From the NCBI GenBank assembly GCA_038049695.1, contig CP142453.1, positions 129,281,001-129,345,000 of the forward strand: a stretch of 64,000 nt of DNA, given 5' to 3'. The notes beneath the pieces were generated by a model. That model was not told the origin of the DNA. It made no database searches and saw only the letters and a program-made list of their open reading frames with translations. The translations under genes and the position numbers were made by a program. This stretch comes from Cinnamomum chago. Its lineage: Eukaryota; Streptophyta; Magnoliopsida; Laurales; Lauraceae. Below are positions 47,449 through 58,510 of the stretch, one piece after another. How positions within the stretch are numbered: position 1 is the stretch's first letter; each line of letters begins with the position of its first letter.

Positions 47449-47977
47449 AGGACAACTGTTACTGTCCCATTACTCACATTTCTGAAAATCCAAAAAAAAA
47501 AGTCCTTTTTGCAAGAAATCAAATACCTATAAGCCCAAAAAGCATCAAAACCCTAAATTCTCACTTAAAAGTTAAAAAAACCAACCAAATTAAGGCACTT
47601 CCCCATTACCTGACCGGGAAAAAGAAAAGCAGAAGTTGGTTTATAGTCCGCAAACAAGGAATCTTCAACTGCTGCTTGTGCCCCCGCCGATCCAACAGAA
47701 ACGCTCATAAAAACCCAAGATTTCTGCAGATTTCTTCGAAGCGAAGTGCGAAATCCATGTCTGGAGATGGGTAATCTGGAGGGGCTGAGGATCTTCAAGG
47801 AATCTGGAGCAGCTGCATTGGAGGAGAGTCTCTAAAGAGACAGGGATGGGAGGACGATGGAAGAAGAAGACATCTGAAAGAGAGATCTGGAGAGGAGAAG
47901 GAGAGGAGTGCCCAGGATAGAAAGAGGAGGTTGATGAGAGCAAGTGGGGAAGGGGGCTTGGATTTTGTTTTTTGAAT

Positions 47978-47984
47978 TTATATA
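47978..47984 (-). promoter_or_regulatory. TATA box of MCAT
   Basis: TATATAA on the minus strand, 105 bp upstream of the presumed ATG at 47873, followed by a pyrimidine-rich leader. Position and sequence fit a core promoter. Confidence 0.5.
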
Positions 47985-48069
47985 ATGCGCACGCGGTCTA
48001 TGCACGATGCTTGGAGTTTGGAGATTGCGAGGAAATTAACATAGAGGCCAGAGGCCAACGGCCAACTGT

Positions 48070-48779
48070 TTTTTTGGTTACAACCCAACGGCTGTGATTC
48101 CATCAGTGGCCCCCAAATCGCACCGGATCTAGGTGGCCCTGGCTCTGTATTATAGAGGGTGGTAGTGGATTGGTTTGAGTCAAGTTAATTACTCGAGGTG
48201 ATAACCTAGATTTGACCTGTTAATTAATCAGGTTGCAAATATGAACCAGCACCAAATGGGAAGGTAAAAACCTAAGTGCCCACAGTGAAGGGGCGGGATT
48301 GGAAGCGTTAAATTTTAAAATAATTATATGTTTGGAGCGCCTATACAACATATTGATTGTGGGTTTATAAACAATTAACTGATGGGCATAAATAAAAAAT
48401 GGAGGAAAAATTTAACTTTGTAATTGGGTCACATAAAATAGACAATAATTAATAAGTCAGGATAACTTTCTTTATTCAAAAGATAAATATCAACCTTACA
48501 AAAAAAGAAAATGCAAAAGAAAAAAAAAAGATTCCACACAATTCGCTTCATATACGGTCGAACTACGCTTCGAGAATGGTCGAACCGCTCTCTGAGGACG
48601 GAGTAGGATCTAGAAGGCTAAAAGGAGGTTGCAGGCGCTAAGGTAAAAACTCTAGATCTCATTTAAAAATTTTCACTTGGGTAAAAATGGGGCCAATGTT
48701 TTGTCGATCATTGTTAGATTTATTCATGTGTTTACCTAATCAATCTCTAGTCTATTTGATGCTCCCATTCTTCTTTTTG
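48070..48779. other. Intergenic stretch upstream of MCAT
   Basis: Contains AT-rich sequence and a short GC-rich patch near 48590-48640 with 'TCGAACTACGCTTCGAGAAT' and a related 'GGTCGAACCG'. No gene recognised. Confidence 0.45.
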
Positions 48780-49790
48780 TAAAGAAATTTTCATTAATAG
48801 AAGAAAACAAAGGAAAGAAGACCAACAAGACGGGACTTATATTGAGGATATCCTATCACATACCCAATCATGGAAACAAATGTCCCAATAAAATTTATTT
48901 CCAAGGGAAGAACAATACTTTGCGAAAAAATGAGCAACCTTATTAGCAATCCTAGGAAATTAAAAAACTCAATAGAAAAAAGGGAAAGGCTTAAAAACCT
49001 AATATCCAAAACAATAGAGTTGATGACCCAATCAGCTTTCTCTTTAATGCATTCAACAACTTCTTTAGCATATGAAAGAAACACAATTTCAAAAAAACCC
49101 CCATTTTTTTATTCCTTTAGCGCAAAGAGGATAGCCTGCACCTCTACTCTTTAAAGGAAGAGATCGTTGGCCCAAAGTGACCACATGCAATCAAAATAAT
49201 TTTTATATCTCATTATGAAAAGGCCATAGTTAGATTCCTCATCTTTAAGATTAAAAGTTGCATTCGTGAAAATCAAAGTTTTATCCCTGGAGCCCAAGAA
49301 TGGAGTTCTAGCCACTATTGGAGAAGGAGTTAAGACTTTATTGTTATCCCCTAAATTGGGAATTTTTAATCTGAATCGAAGTAATTATCTTATCGGGCCT
49401 AATGCACTCTCCCCTCAAGATAAAATTGTTTCTAGCCTTCCATAAGGCCCACCATGTTGAAAGAAACAAAGGAAACAAGGTTGGTTTCTTCTTTTAAATA
49501 AACCTTATTGTTTAAATCCATTAGCTTCTTCCACCATTCCACGACACTAATATTTTAATTGAAATGAGAAAGAAAGCCAATATTAGAACCAATCCAAACT
49601 TCCCTAGCTTGATCATATAGGCAAAGGGCATGTTCCAACGTTTCCCCCTCAATTTCACAAATAGGGCACATGGTAGAGCAAAAATCTGCCTTAGGCCCTA
49701 GCCACTTTATTGCAAGAATAGCCTTAGAAGACATTTCCAGCCAAAAAGAAGAATTCTATGGGGCAAATTATTTTTCCATATTTGCTTCCA
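48780..49790 (-). mobile_element. L1-type LINE remnant (zf-RVT and RNase H end)
   Basis: On the minus strand 49600-49690 encodes CPICEIEGETLEHAL, the zf-RVT zinc-binding pattern. 48880-49060 encodes shifted pieces of an RNase H C-terminus (VVECIKEKADWVIN; in another frame KVAHFFAKY-like). Several frame changes occur. The 3' end lies near 48780. No target duplication identified; a copy unrelated in sequence to the LINE at 16799. Confidence 0.65.
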
Positions 49791-50373
49791 CTTAATCATA
49801 ATAATATTATTATTGTTATAATTATAATTATGTCTTGCCTGTATTGAGGCCTGAGTCCATTTATAATTGAGAGTCGGAGTTTGGGTCCAATCTAATGTAG
49901 GAGCCTGGATATCAGTCCTCTCATTTAGAGATCAGAGGCTGACAATTTTTCATGTGTCAACAGACCCAATCCGGGCTTTAAAACCAAATGCAAAGTTACA
50001 AAGAATTAAGAGAATCATACAAAACTTGTTTTATTTCCAAATCACTCAATTCAATTCCTCACTGTATATACATAAAGAACATCTAAATGAGACTGATAAG
50101 ATGTGTGGAATATTAGAGTAGCGCTGGGAAGTACCTAGAAGGTTCTCAAACCCCTGTAAATGACACGTGGTTTAATATGGGCATGGCCATTGATAGCATT
50201 TAGTATTCTATAAATAGAGTCCTCATTATTCATTTATAATAAGTAATCTGAGAATGATCATTTGTTTAAGTTGTCTTTCCTCTTATTTTATGGTTATTTT
50301 TCCTTATTTCTTAGTGTAAGACCTAGATTGTCATTGGATAAGGCTGATTCACCTATATAACACTCATAGGTAC
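49791..50373. other. Intergenic stretch, nothing recognised
   Basis: Begins with an (ATT/ATA)n-like stretch near 49797-49832. No exon or element ends were identified. Confidence 0.4.
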
Positions 50374-50381
50374 GTTGTTTC

Positions 50382-50651
50382 TCAAAACTGCACATGTGGT
50401 CCAGCCCCATTAGCTTGTGCATGGACCTGGACTTTCAACACGGCCATCACTCCTTCGTACCAACAATCTTTGGCTTCTTCAGCGTCATGGTCGACTTCGA
50501 CGTTGCTGTGCTCGTCTTCCGGAGACCGGTTCAGATCTAGAAGGTTCTGATGTTGTGCGTTGTTGTTTACCGCCTGATGATCCGGTTCTTGATCCTGCGC
50601 GTGGTTGTCCACCTCTTTTTGATCGTCATCTGCCATATTGTTGTTGTCCAT
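50382..50651 (-). CDS. Small acidic ORF (89 aa) with EAR-like motif, hypothetical
   Basis: The ORF has a true ATG at 50651 and reads MDNNNMADDDQKEVDNHAQD, continuing rich in Asp, Glu, Asn, Gln and His. It contains LLDLNRSPEDE; LDLN-type motifs recruit TOPLESS co-repressors in plant transcription factors, but no DNA-binding domain is present. TATATA lies on the minus strand at about 50729-50734, some 80 bp upstream. The last codons fall in a 28-bp segment repeated at about 52485-52512. It may be a truncated gene or chance ORF; I do not recognise a family. Confidence 0.35.
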   Translation of the reverse strand: MDNNNMADDDQKEVDNHAQDQEPDHQAVNNNAQHQNLLDLNRSPEDEHSNVEVDHDAEEAKDCWYEGVMAVLKVQVHAQANGAGPHVQF

Positions 50652-50737
50652 GGAGCTTTATGAGCATTCATATTCTGGAATTTGTTAGAGAACAGAGAGA
50701 CAAGGGAGATAACATTAAGTGTACGTGTATATATAAG

Positions 50738-52477
50738 TAGGGCTTTAAATCCGGACCTTTGATGTGGGGCCCCGGCCCAGCCCAGCCCTCTAAAGCCCTC
50801 AAAGCGAGGGCTTCTGTCTTAGCTTAAACTATTAAAACTAATATAATAAAATGGAAAATTGATGATAGAATATTTTGCTTAACTTTAGATAATTGCACTA
50901 CAAATGATGCCATGGTAAGGACACTTAAAAATCATCTTACAATCACATGCGTTGTACTGCACATATTCTCAATCTTATTGTGCAAGATGGGTTGAAAGAA
51001 ATAACCCCTACAATTCAAAATATTAGGGATACATTGAAATTCATTAAAAATTCAACAACTCGTATACACGAGTTCCCCGTGATATGGTTAGTGAATTAGG
51101 GCTAAGTAGCACTAGGGGGTTACCTATTGATCGATGTTTCAACTAGATGGAACTCCACCTACTCAACGTTGGAGTGTGCATTAATAATTTAGAGAAGTTT
51201 TCAATTCACTAGGGTTAGAAGACTCAAACTACAAGAACATTCCTTCAAGGAAGAGTGGGAAATAGCTAGTATAATATGTGAATTTTTGAAGTGTTTTTAT
51301 GAAGCTACTTTAAAATTTTCAAGAAATAAGTATCTATCCATTCATTTATTTTTACAAGAAATTATTAAAATACATAGTTTATTGGTAGAAAAGTTAGATA
51401 GTGAAGATATCTTTTGTAGAAATATGGCCAGAAAATTGATAAATATTGGGAGCAGTATAATAAGGTATTTGAAATGGCCATACTCCTTGATCCTACACGC
51501 AAGTTGTCATATTTAGAATATGTTTTAAGAAAGTTATATGGATCAAGAGAAGATATAAGTATTCGTCGAGCTAATACTCTTAGACTCTTTAGAAATCTTT
51601 ATAAAGAGTATTGTATGATATATGATACACTTACCATAACATTGTCAAATGTGGATAAAATTGATTTAGCAAAAAAACCTACTAAGTTTGAGGATGAATG
51701 GTTAGTATTTGAGGAACAAATAACTCAAGCTACAGTTGTATAAGAAAAATCTGAATTAGATCGTTATTTGGAGGAGCCAAGGGATAAATCTATAAATTTC
51801 AATATACTGGATTAGTGGAAAGTCAATTCGGCAAATTATCCAGTTATGTCAAGAATGGCTTGTGACATTTTAGCAATTCCAGTTTTCACGGTTGCTTCTG
51901 AATCGGCATTTAGTACAGAAGGAAGAGTACTTGACCAATATAGGAGTTGTTTAAAGTCTGATACTATAGAAGTCTTAATTTGTGCACAAGATTAGATACG
52001 TTCGCAACAACACAGTGATGATAATGCATCAGATGAATTTTTAGATATTCTAAAAATAGATTAAATAATTAAATAAAGAGTTATTGCTATTTGTTTTATA
52101 TGCATTATCATTTATAGAATTATTGTTATATATTTTTTTGTTTTACATCATTAGAAAAAAATTTCTATCCCACCACCAACCTTCCAATAAATAAGTTTTT
52201 AACTTTGCCATGCTGCCTTTTGGGTTGTATTGCCGATCCCAGCCCGGACAAAGGAGGAGAGTTAGATTGGAAGTCGGTGGTGATGTAAGAAAATTTTCTT
52301 TTAAAAAAAAAAACTCCCTCCTTTTGGCCATGGCCCGGCCCTAGGGCAAGGGCCTAAAAATTACAAGCCCGCTATGAATGTCAAAGGCTTTTGCTCGGTT
52401 AGGCCCTGCCCATACATGTGAGGGTAGGATAAGGGCTTACCTCAGCCCGGCCTACGCCTAGCCCTTTGACAACCCTA
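50738..52477 (+). mobile_element. hAT (Ac-like) DNA transposon with broken transposase
   Basis: Ends TAGGGCTTTAAA and complement TAGGGTTGTCAAAGGGC, with G+C-rich 'GGGCCC/GCCCGGCC' subterminal repeats. Transposase pieces: about 50857-50930 DRIFCLTLDNCTTNDAMV (catalytic-core strand), 51286-51743 the insertion/helical region (MAILLDPTRKLSYLEYVLRK), and 51846-52010 the hATC dimerisation domain (FTVASESAFSTEGRVLDQYR). In-frame stops interrupt it, e.g. near 51741, 51813 and 51993, and the N-terminal BED zinc finger is not visible. No clear 8-bp target duplication. Confidence 0.8.
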
Positions 52478-53250
52478 CCCATCGTTCTCAAAACTGCCCA
52501 TATGGTCCAGCCACGTTTAAACAATCTATACTACATATGATTTTTGCAATAACTCTTTTAACTTGGGCCACACGTATCAATTTTGTTTCACCAAAACCCA
52601 TCTTATAAGGTATTGCTTTGAGGGAAAAAAAAAGATTGACCTTTCTAGTTGGCCATTGTTCGCCCCCATCAAAAAATCAATCAATCCTGAATACGCCACT
52701 GCGGGAGCCCCAGGTCAGATCTTGTTGCGACATCGGTAGGTCCAATCTTTAATGCATGACACGTTTACGATCTCTAATTTTAATGTTAAAGCTCCTAATT
52801 TAGACATGCATTGATTGATTCTTGCACTAAAAATATCACATAGCAGGCTAAGACCTTGAGGATGCAATGACAAATTATGGCGGTGTCTTATTAATGATAA
52901 ATTGCTTAAGATTAACTGTGATGCACATTTACAAGTTATACCAAAAACAAAGTTATTGAGGAATTTACTGTTGTAGTTAAAAAGATTTTATAGGAATTGA
53001 GTTTTATTTTATGCTCGGCTTGTAAAAATAAAAATAAAAAAACATGTCTTTAAACCATGCAATCAATGGAGATTATTCCTTGTTGGCCGATTGGCAGCCG
53101 GCTTTGATTTTGACTTTGTCGATTCAACATACTCCTTCCCACTCAAAAAGAAATCCCACCTATGTCATCTCTTGTCACGTATCTACTGTTTATAGTTGTA
53201 TTTGGTTCGAATTAGTAAAAAAGGCACTCGGAAAACTCAAATGTCCTTTA
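52478..53250. other. Intergenic stretch with a repeated 28-bp segment
   Basis: TTCTCAAAACTGCCCATATGG.. at about 52485-52512 matches 50379-50406 with few changes. No gene seen in the remainder. Confidence 0.5.
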
Positions 53251-53558
53251 GGGCTAGTTTGACACTTTACTAATATAATAAAAGTCAAGTAAAGCCTCTA
53301 TTTTTCAGACAAGATATCACATCAAATGTACTTTAATCAAAACTCTCCCCATCTTTTTCATACAAAAAGTTAAAAAGCAACTATCTTTATCCACTAAAAT
53401 AAAATAAAAAAACTCAATTTTTTCATATAAAAAGTTAAAAAGATTCCATAACAAACAACTTAAAACAAAATACCATCATAACCCACTTATATTTTATTCA
53501 TTCTTCAAAATCAACTTTACTTTATTTGACTTAATTAATAGAGTTACCAAACTGGTCC
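53251..53558. mobile_element. MITE, 308 bp, PIF/Harbinger-like
   Basis: Ends GGGCTAGTTTG and complement GGACCAGTTTG, flanked by TTA and TCA (an eroded 3-bp duplication). Interior repeats AAAAAGTTAAAAAG. A related relic is at 2330-2600. Confidence 0.6.
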
Positions 53559-54506
53559 TCAAGGATGTGTAAACTTCGTATTTAAAAGTACAATTGACCC
53601 CTTCCAATCTTGACTCGCCACCCCTCCTATGTTCTGTTTCGATTTTCCATCTCTATAAAATTTAGAAATAATTCTACAATTGAAGGCATTCACTCAGTAG
53701 AGTGACAAGATCCTCAGGAGCATTGCTCAGCATCTACAATTTTCTCTTTCTTTTTTTTTTCCTTTTTTTTTTTTTTTTTTTGAATTCTCCACTTCAATGT
53801 GTAATTCTTATGTGTTGGCGACTTACGAAGTAAACGAGGAAGGTAAAATGGCCTGTGTTGATGAGAGGTGTTTCATCACAGCAAAGATGATGGAAATTTT
53901 ATATGGTTAATTTGGATTTTTGTTAAGATTTCACATTAGGAAAGTATTTTCTCTGCCTCGATTTTTTTTCTGAGAACCAAAACAAACTGAGAATTTTTTT
54001 TTTTTTTTTCATACAGCCCAACTAGGTAACATTTAGATATCATAAATTCTAACTATAAATCTGAATATTCTATTCATCTTCATGATCTCAAGTGTAAGAC
54101 ACATACACAGACAACTCCTGCATTCGAGATGTGTGAATCATTTCTTAGCATTAAAGCCTGGCTGATTTATCAGCTTTTTATGAAACATATCAGGTCTGAA
54201 GATTACTAAACGGTTTTTAAGCATACTGCATGACCCCTCATTAACCTCACCTTGTTGCCTCTAAGTGAGCTGCTTTTATCCAATTGCTCTTCCAATATGC
54301 TACTTTTGATAAGGCACTCCTCCTTTTGATCGTTTTCTTTTGTTACCAAAAGTCTCCATTCCAAGCGAAAAAACAGAAAAATTAAAAAAAGAAAACATAT
54401 ATACATATCAAAGATATAACCGATATTAGCAGGGCCCAATTTTAACATTTAGATTTCAAAACGCATCACTGATAACAGCAGGTGCAAATGTTTTACACTT
54501 TAAAAG
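53559..54506. other. Intergenic stretch, poly-T runs
   Basis: T-runs at about 53751-53780 and 53993-54009. No recognised coding sequence; 54507 begins the 3' flank shared with the F-box fragment at 26653. Confidence 0.4.
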
Positions 54507-54885
54507 GTTAAAACTTGATTTTGTCTATGCCCAAACTCAAGCTCTTGAAGAGAACTCAACACTGTACCCCACTCAAAAGATTGCTAGGTTTATGAACAAA
54601 GAGAAGGGGAAAAACCAATTGGGACTCTGGAGGTTGTGGTGAAAGACATCTCAGTGTGGAATTGTGGAACATTTCTTTAAATACGATCAACAGGTAAGAA
54701 GGAAAAATAGCAATAGCGATCCAAAATAAGGTTATGATGACTGCCTACAAGTTCACACAAAGCAATGTTTAACTTTTCCAAAAAAAAAAAAACAATAATG
54801 TTAAACTTATGTTCATAATCCTCTTCAAGACACCAAAAACAATAAATAAAAATGAAACGAGGGAAACAAAATTTACATTACAACC

Positions 54886-56859
54886 TCAGCAACTAGGTTT
54901 GTAATGGCCCAAGTATATAATTCTAGCTTGTGCAGAAGCTCGTTGAAATTGCAACAACTCCGTCAGAATCCTCGAAACTTCTTCAGCTTCAACAAATTCA
55001 TTGGTGTAAATTATCATTTTCTCAAGAATAGGGGCATTGGAGAGCATACATTTTATGATTTCCAAATCCAATAACATGCCAAGTCCAATGATCTCCACAG
55101 CACGAAGGTGATTTAACAAACAATCAAACCGTGTCAACTCGCCCCAGAACTTAGCTCCTTCTTCCAATATTCTGCACTCTACCGAGTCTACACCATACTA
55201 GATTAAAGAACAAATTCACACACAAAATCAGAACAATATTGGATTTTTTTTTTATTTTTTTAGCATAACAAGATCAAAATCAACCTGAAATGTTAACTCA
55301 CCTGGATTTTGAGTTCTTCCAAGTTTGGCGAGCTTCTCAATATGCAGAGGATAGGCAAAATCTCAGTTGAATTCAAATCAATCTCAACTTCAAGATACTT
55401 CAGGTGTTCAAGTGTAACAAAAAGCTTCTCTGGTACACCGGCAAGACAAAAAAACTTGCAAAAAGAGAATAGATTGACATGATTTTAGGAGCAATGCACT
55501 ACAAAACCTTATTTCAAACCTTGCAAGAGTGTCCGGTGCATTCTAGATGATCAAAGTGTTTAAGTTATATCAAAAGTAAAAGAATTCCAGTTAATCATAG
55601 GTCTCTAAGACAAACCAACTCTTGTTGGGATGGAATCGTCGGATTTCAAACTATGCACAGCCACGTGACCCACCAATGTTTTGGATTCCCATTGAGGGCG
55701 ATGGTATACCTTTGTGGCAGATTGCTCCCACTTTATCAGCAATTGCCCGGCATCATGAGGTTGCAAAATGGATAGTTCTACCAAAACTAGCAGTCAACAG
55801 GTTTTCAAGCTCATGATGGTTGTTGGTTTATTAGGACCATTTCAATAAATTAATAGAGCATGAGCCTAGGGATCCACGATGGGACCCAACATACAAAGGG
55901 GCCCGTGCCTAAGACCTTATGCTCACCTTAAGTATAATAACTGTAGTACTATAAAAGTTATTGATGTATCTTTAAAAGAAAAGCTATGTATGGGATCATT
56001 CTTCCGATAACTGAAAACTGACAAAATGCATTACCATTACCTGTATAACAGAGTTGTTCAATGCAAGTCTTTCAATTCCATACGAACACCCAATGAATTT
56101 GGTCAAACTGCAATTGTTATCTGTCTCAAGATTTGTAGGGGGCATGTTGAATTCAATAGACACATTAGTCAAAAGTGGACTGTTTCCAAGTGAAAACTCT
56201 CGAAAACATCCCCCGACTTCCAAGTACCGAAGATTTGGAGCATGGATGTGAAACCGATCAAAAAAATCGATTAGCAATTTCAGCCTCTCTAGAAGAGGGC
56301 ATTTTGAAATCAGACGTGCAATATCAACTTTTGAAATAAAAACATCAAGAGTTAGGACCAAGAGATTCTGGAAACCTTTGAATGTTCGAGGTACTTTCAA
56401 CCTACAAATTATCAACTCCAAATGATACAGCTCTTGACAGTTGAAGATACTGGACGGCACATTATAATAACTTTCTCCTAGTTTCATCGCTATGATTATT
56501 TTTTTAATCCCATTCCTCGACAGGAATGCGATCCAGCGATCAATATGACTACAACTTGGGACATAAGACGTGCATGAAAACTTGATAATTGAGCCAACAT
56601 GATTCAAGAGAACTTGATCCACAACATGAGCATGCTCTGTTTTTTATTTATCTTTCATCAAGCAATCCTTATCAAAAACTATATCAGGGATGGAAACCCA
56701 CTTGTGCCTCCATTTTCTTGACAATATGCTTGTCCTAACCGCTTCTCTTATTGGCAAACGCACGAGGACCAAATTCATGACATCCTCAGGTAAATGGCTG
56801 ATTGAATCTACACTTCTTCGCGAGGATTGACCTGCTTGTTTCTGCTTTTTTAAATCCAA
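54886..56859 (-). pseudogene. F-box/LRR/FBD protein gene with internal stop
   Basis: Exons (minus): about 56859-56041, 55454-55302, 55197-54886. Exon 1 has an F-box (ISHLPEDVMNLVLVRLPIRE, SILSRKWRHKWVSIP) and LRR-like repeats (FNCQELYHLELIICRLKVP; FSLGNSPLLTNVSIEFN). Exon 2 encodes AGVPEKLFVTLEHLKYLEVE. Exon 3 is the FBD region (APILEKMIIYTNEFVEAEEV) and ends GHYKPSC. Such proteins are SCF ubiquitin-ligase adaptors. An in-frame TAA (56644-56646) breaks exon 1 after VFDKDCLMKDK while the frame stays open on both sides. The expected start codon reads TTG (56857-56859) in the context LDLKKQKQAGQ. Splice sites are intact, so loss is recent, or the stop is an allele or error. The second half is duplicated at 26653-27635. 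Confidence 0.8.
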
Positions 56860-56979
56860 AAAACCAAATTTCCTTGAGAATATGAATCGGAAAATAACAT
56901 CCTCCTCTGTGGACTGATATAAAACACTTGGGGAGATCTGAGCCTTTCATCATTGCTCCCGTCAATAATGTCATGACTC

Positions 56980-58299
56980 AAAAATAAGAATTGTTAGCAT
57001 AGAGACACACATGCCATAAGCAACTTGACGATTTGGACCAGCCTGATTCATGTTGGCATTTGGGGGGTGGGGTGCGGGGGGCGGGCACATGATGAATGGC
57101 TCAGATCTCTCCCCCTCTATCCTGTTAAAACAAGTACAATTGTAGAGATATACCTTCATGGTAGATTGCTTCTATTAGACGCGGAGATGAGAGAGAAGAC
57201 CACCAATCTTTTATATAACAATTGGGTCACCTCAAGCAAGAAACAGCAACAATCAGGTGTTATAATTTATAAATTCACCAATGTAGCATATGTCTAAAAT
57301 TTAAACCACTGAAGATAACCATCACCCCTTATATTAGCTTTTCATGAAATTTCCAACAATTAGAGTTGGGGCCCATTGAATAAATCATGGCATGTACTTA
57401 TAATTATTAGCCTATCAAGTACAGAATGTCAAGATCTAGCCATCTAAAGGAATTGAATTCGTCAAATGCTGCGAGTTATATCATCAAAGATCATTATTGG
57501 ATGTTTTTCTGTTTAATGAATAATAAGTGAAGTGACAGTGGGCCCAACTATTGGAGAACTTTTTTAAATGACTAATTTGTGTATGTGCGTGCGTGCGTGC
57601 GTTTTTTATTTTCCTAGTGGATTTTCATTTATTTTGAGTGGTTTAGATTATTATAATTGGTCCTTGTTATAGAGGCACAACTTTTTGAGCATCGTTATCA
57701 CTTTAGTTCGTTTGCATTTATTTTGAGTGATTTGGGTTTTATTACAACTGGTCTTGTTAGAGGGGTGCAATTTTGGACTAAACTAGTGTGCTAAATCTGA
57801 GATCTGACCTACTGATTCGACTCAATCTGATGAGGCATGAGTTGACAACTGTTTCCTGTGAATGTGTGGTATTAACTTTATCAATGGGGGAGAGCGGCTT
57901 GCAAAGTGTTGGCTCTATAGGGAAGAGCTTGGAGAACTCTCAAGTCCTGCTTCAACTTTTACTCAATCATTTAGCACATCTCGAATTAATCTTTTAAATT
58001 ATTTTAAAAAATAAAATAAGCATTATTTTGTTACAGATCATTTGACGATTGGCCAATGAAAAAAAAAAAGGGGATCACCAAAAGATGTTATTCCCCCTCA
58101 TATTTTTAGTTCAAATCTATGCCAATAAATCAACATAAAAACAGAATTAAAATTTGTTGATCAATGAAATGTTCAATGAAAAAACAAATGTTTCTAAAAT
58201 ACATCTTAATCCGAATAGAGCATCACAAAGACCAATTTATATCTAACATTATAACTGAGTCTAACTGTTCTATAAAAAAAAAAAAAAAAAAAAGAAATA
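56980..58299. other. Intergenic stretch upstream of the F-box gene
   Basis: Contains a short (GTGC)n run near 57587-57600, a repeated 'TTTATTTTGAGTG.TTTRG' segment (57628 and 57715) and an A-run at 58275-58293. No gene recognised. Confidence 0.45.
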
Positions 58300-58510
58300 A
58301 CATGGGGTTGGATCAACTGTAGGTGGGCCACACCAAAGCATTCAATCGATCCACCCATGTGCATCTAATGGGTCATATTGATCGACCCCAGGAAACAAAA
58401 CATAATATTGTTTAAATACACGAGGAAAGAACTATTTTGCCAAGCATGATACCACCGGCTAATTTTCTGTCCTGATTATTAAATATGGTGCACATGAGCT
58501 ATATGATATG
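58300..58510. repeat. Dispersed repeat, copy 1
   Basis: GGATCAACTGTAGGTGGGCC through AAATATGGTGCACATGAGC recurs at 62937-63130 in the same orientation with about 80-85% similarity. Possibly an unclassified transposon. Confidence 0.6.

Larger units (their letters stand above)
36137..47873 (-). pseudogene. MCAT: Malonyl-CoA:ACP transacylase (plastid FabD), degraded and 3'-truncated
   Basis: MCAT loads malonyl groups onto ACP for plastid fatty acid synthesis. Exons (minus): 47610-47873, 38116-38201, 37882-37948, 37381-37524, 36550-36598, 36303-36439, 36137-36217. They encode DYKPTSAFLFPGQ, GAQSVGMGKDAQNV, the nucleophile motif GLSLGEYTALA (active Ser) and GNYAVSGGLKGVEAVEAKAK. Three lesions are visible: an in-frame TAG at 47832-47834, 13 codons after the likely ATG (47873); one extra base near 37395-37399; one missing base near 36329. 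The extra base leads to a stop in exon 6. Exons after 36137, which should carry the catalytic His (GAFHT) and C-terminus, are absent; PBCP begins 490 bp away. Intron 1 holds the 8.7-kb copia element. Single-base errors in the assembly could explain the indels but not the lost exons. Confidence 0.85.

Noticed and set aside
26653-47943. Helitron-style capture of three gene fragments (F-box/FBD, PBCP, MCAT), all on the minus strand
   Set aside because: PBCP and MCAT are, as far as I recall, neighbours in Arabidopsis as well, so their adjacency is ancestral. No Helitron termini (5' TC, 3' hairpin plus CTRR) were identified.
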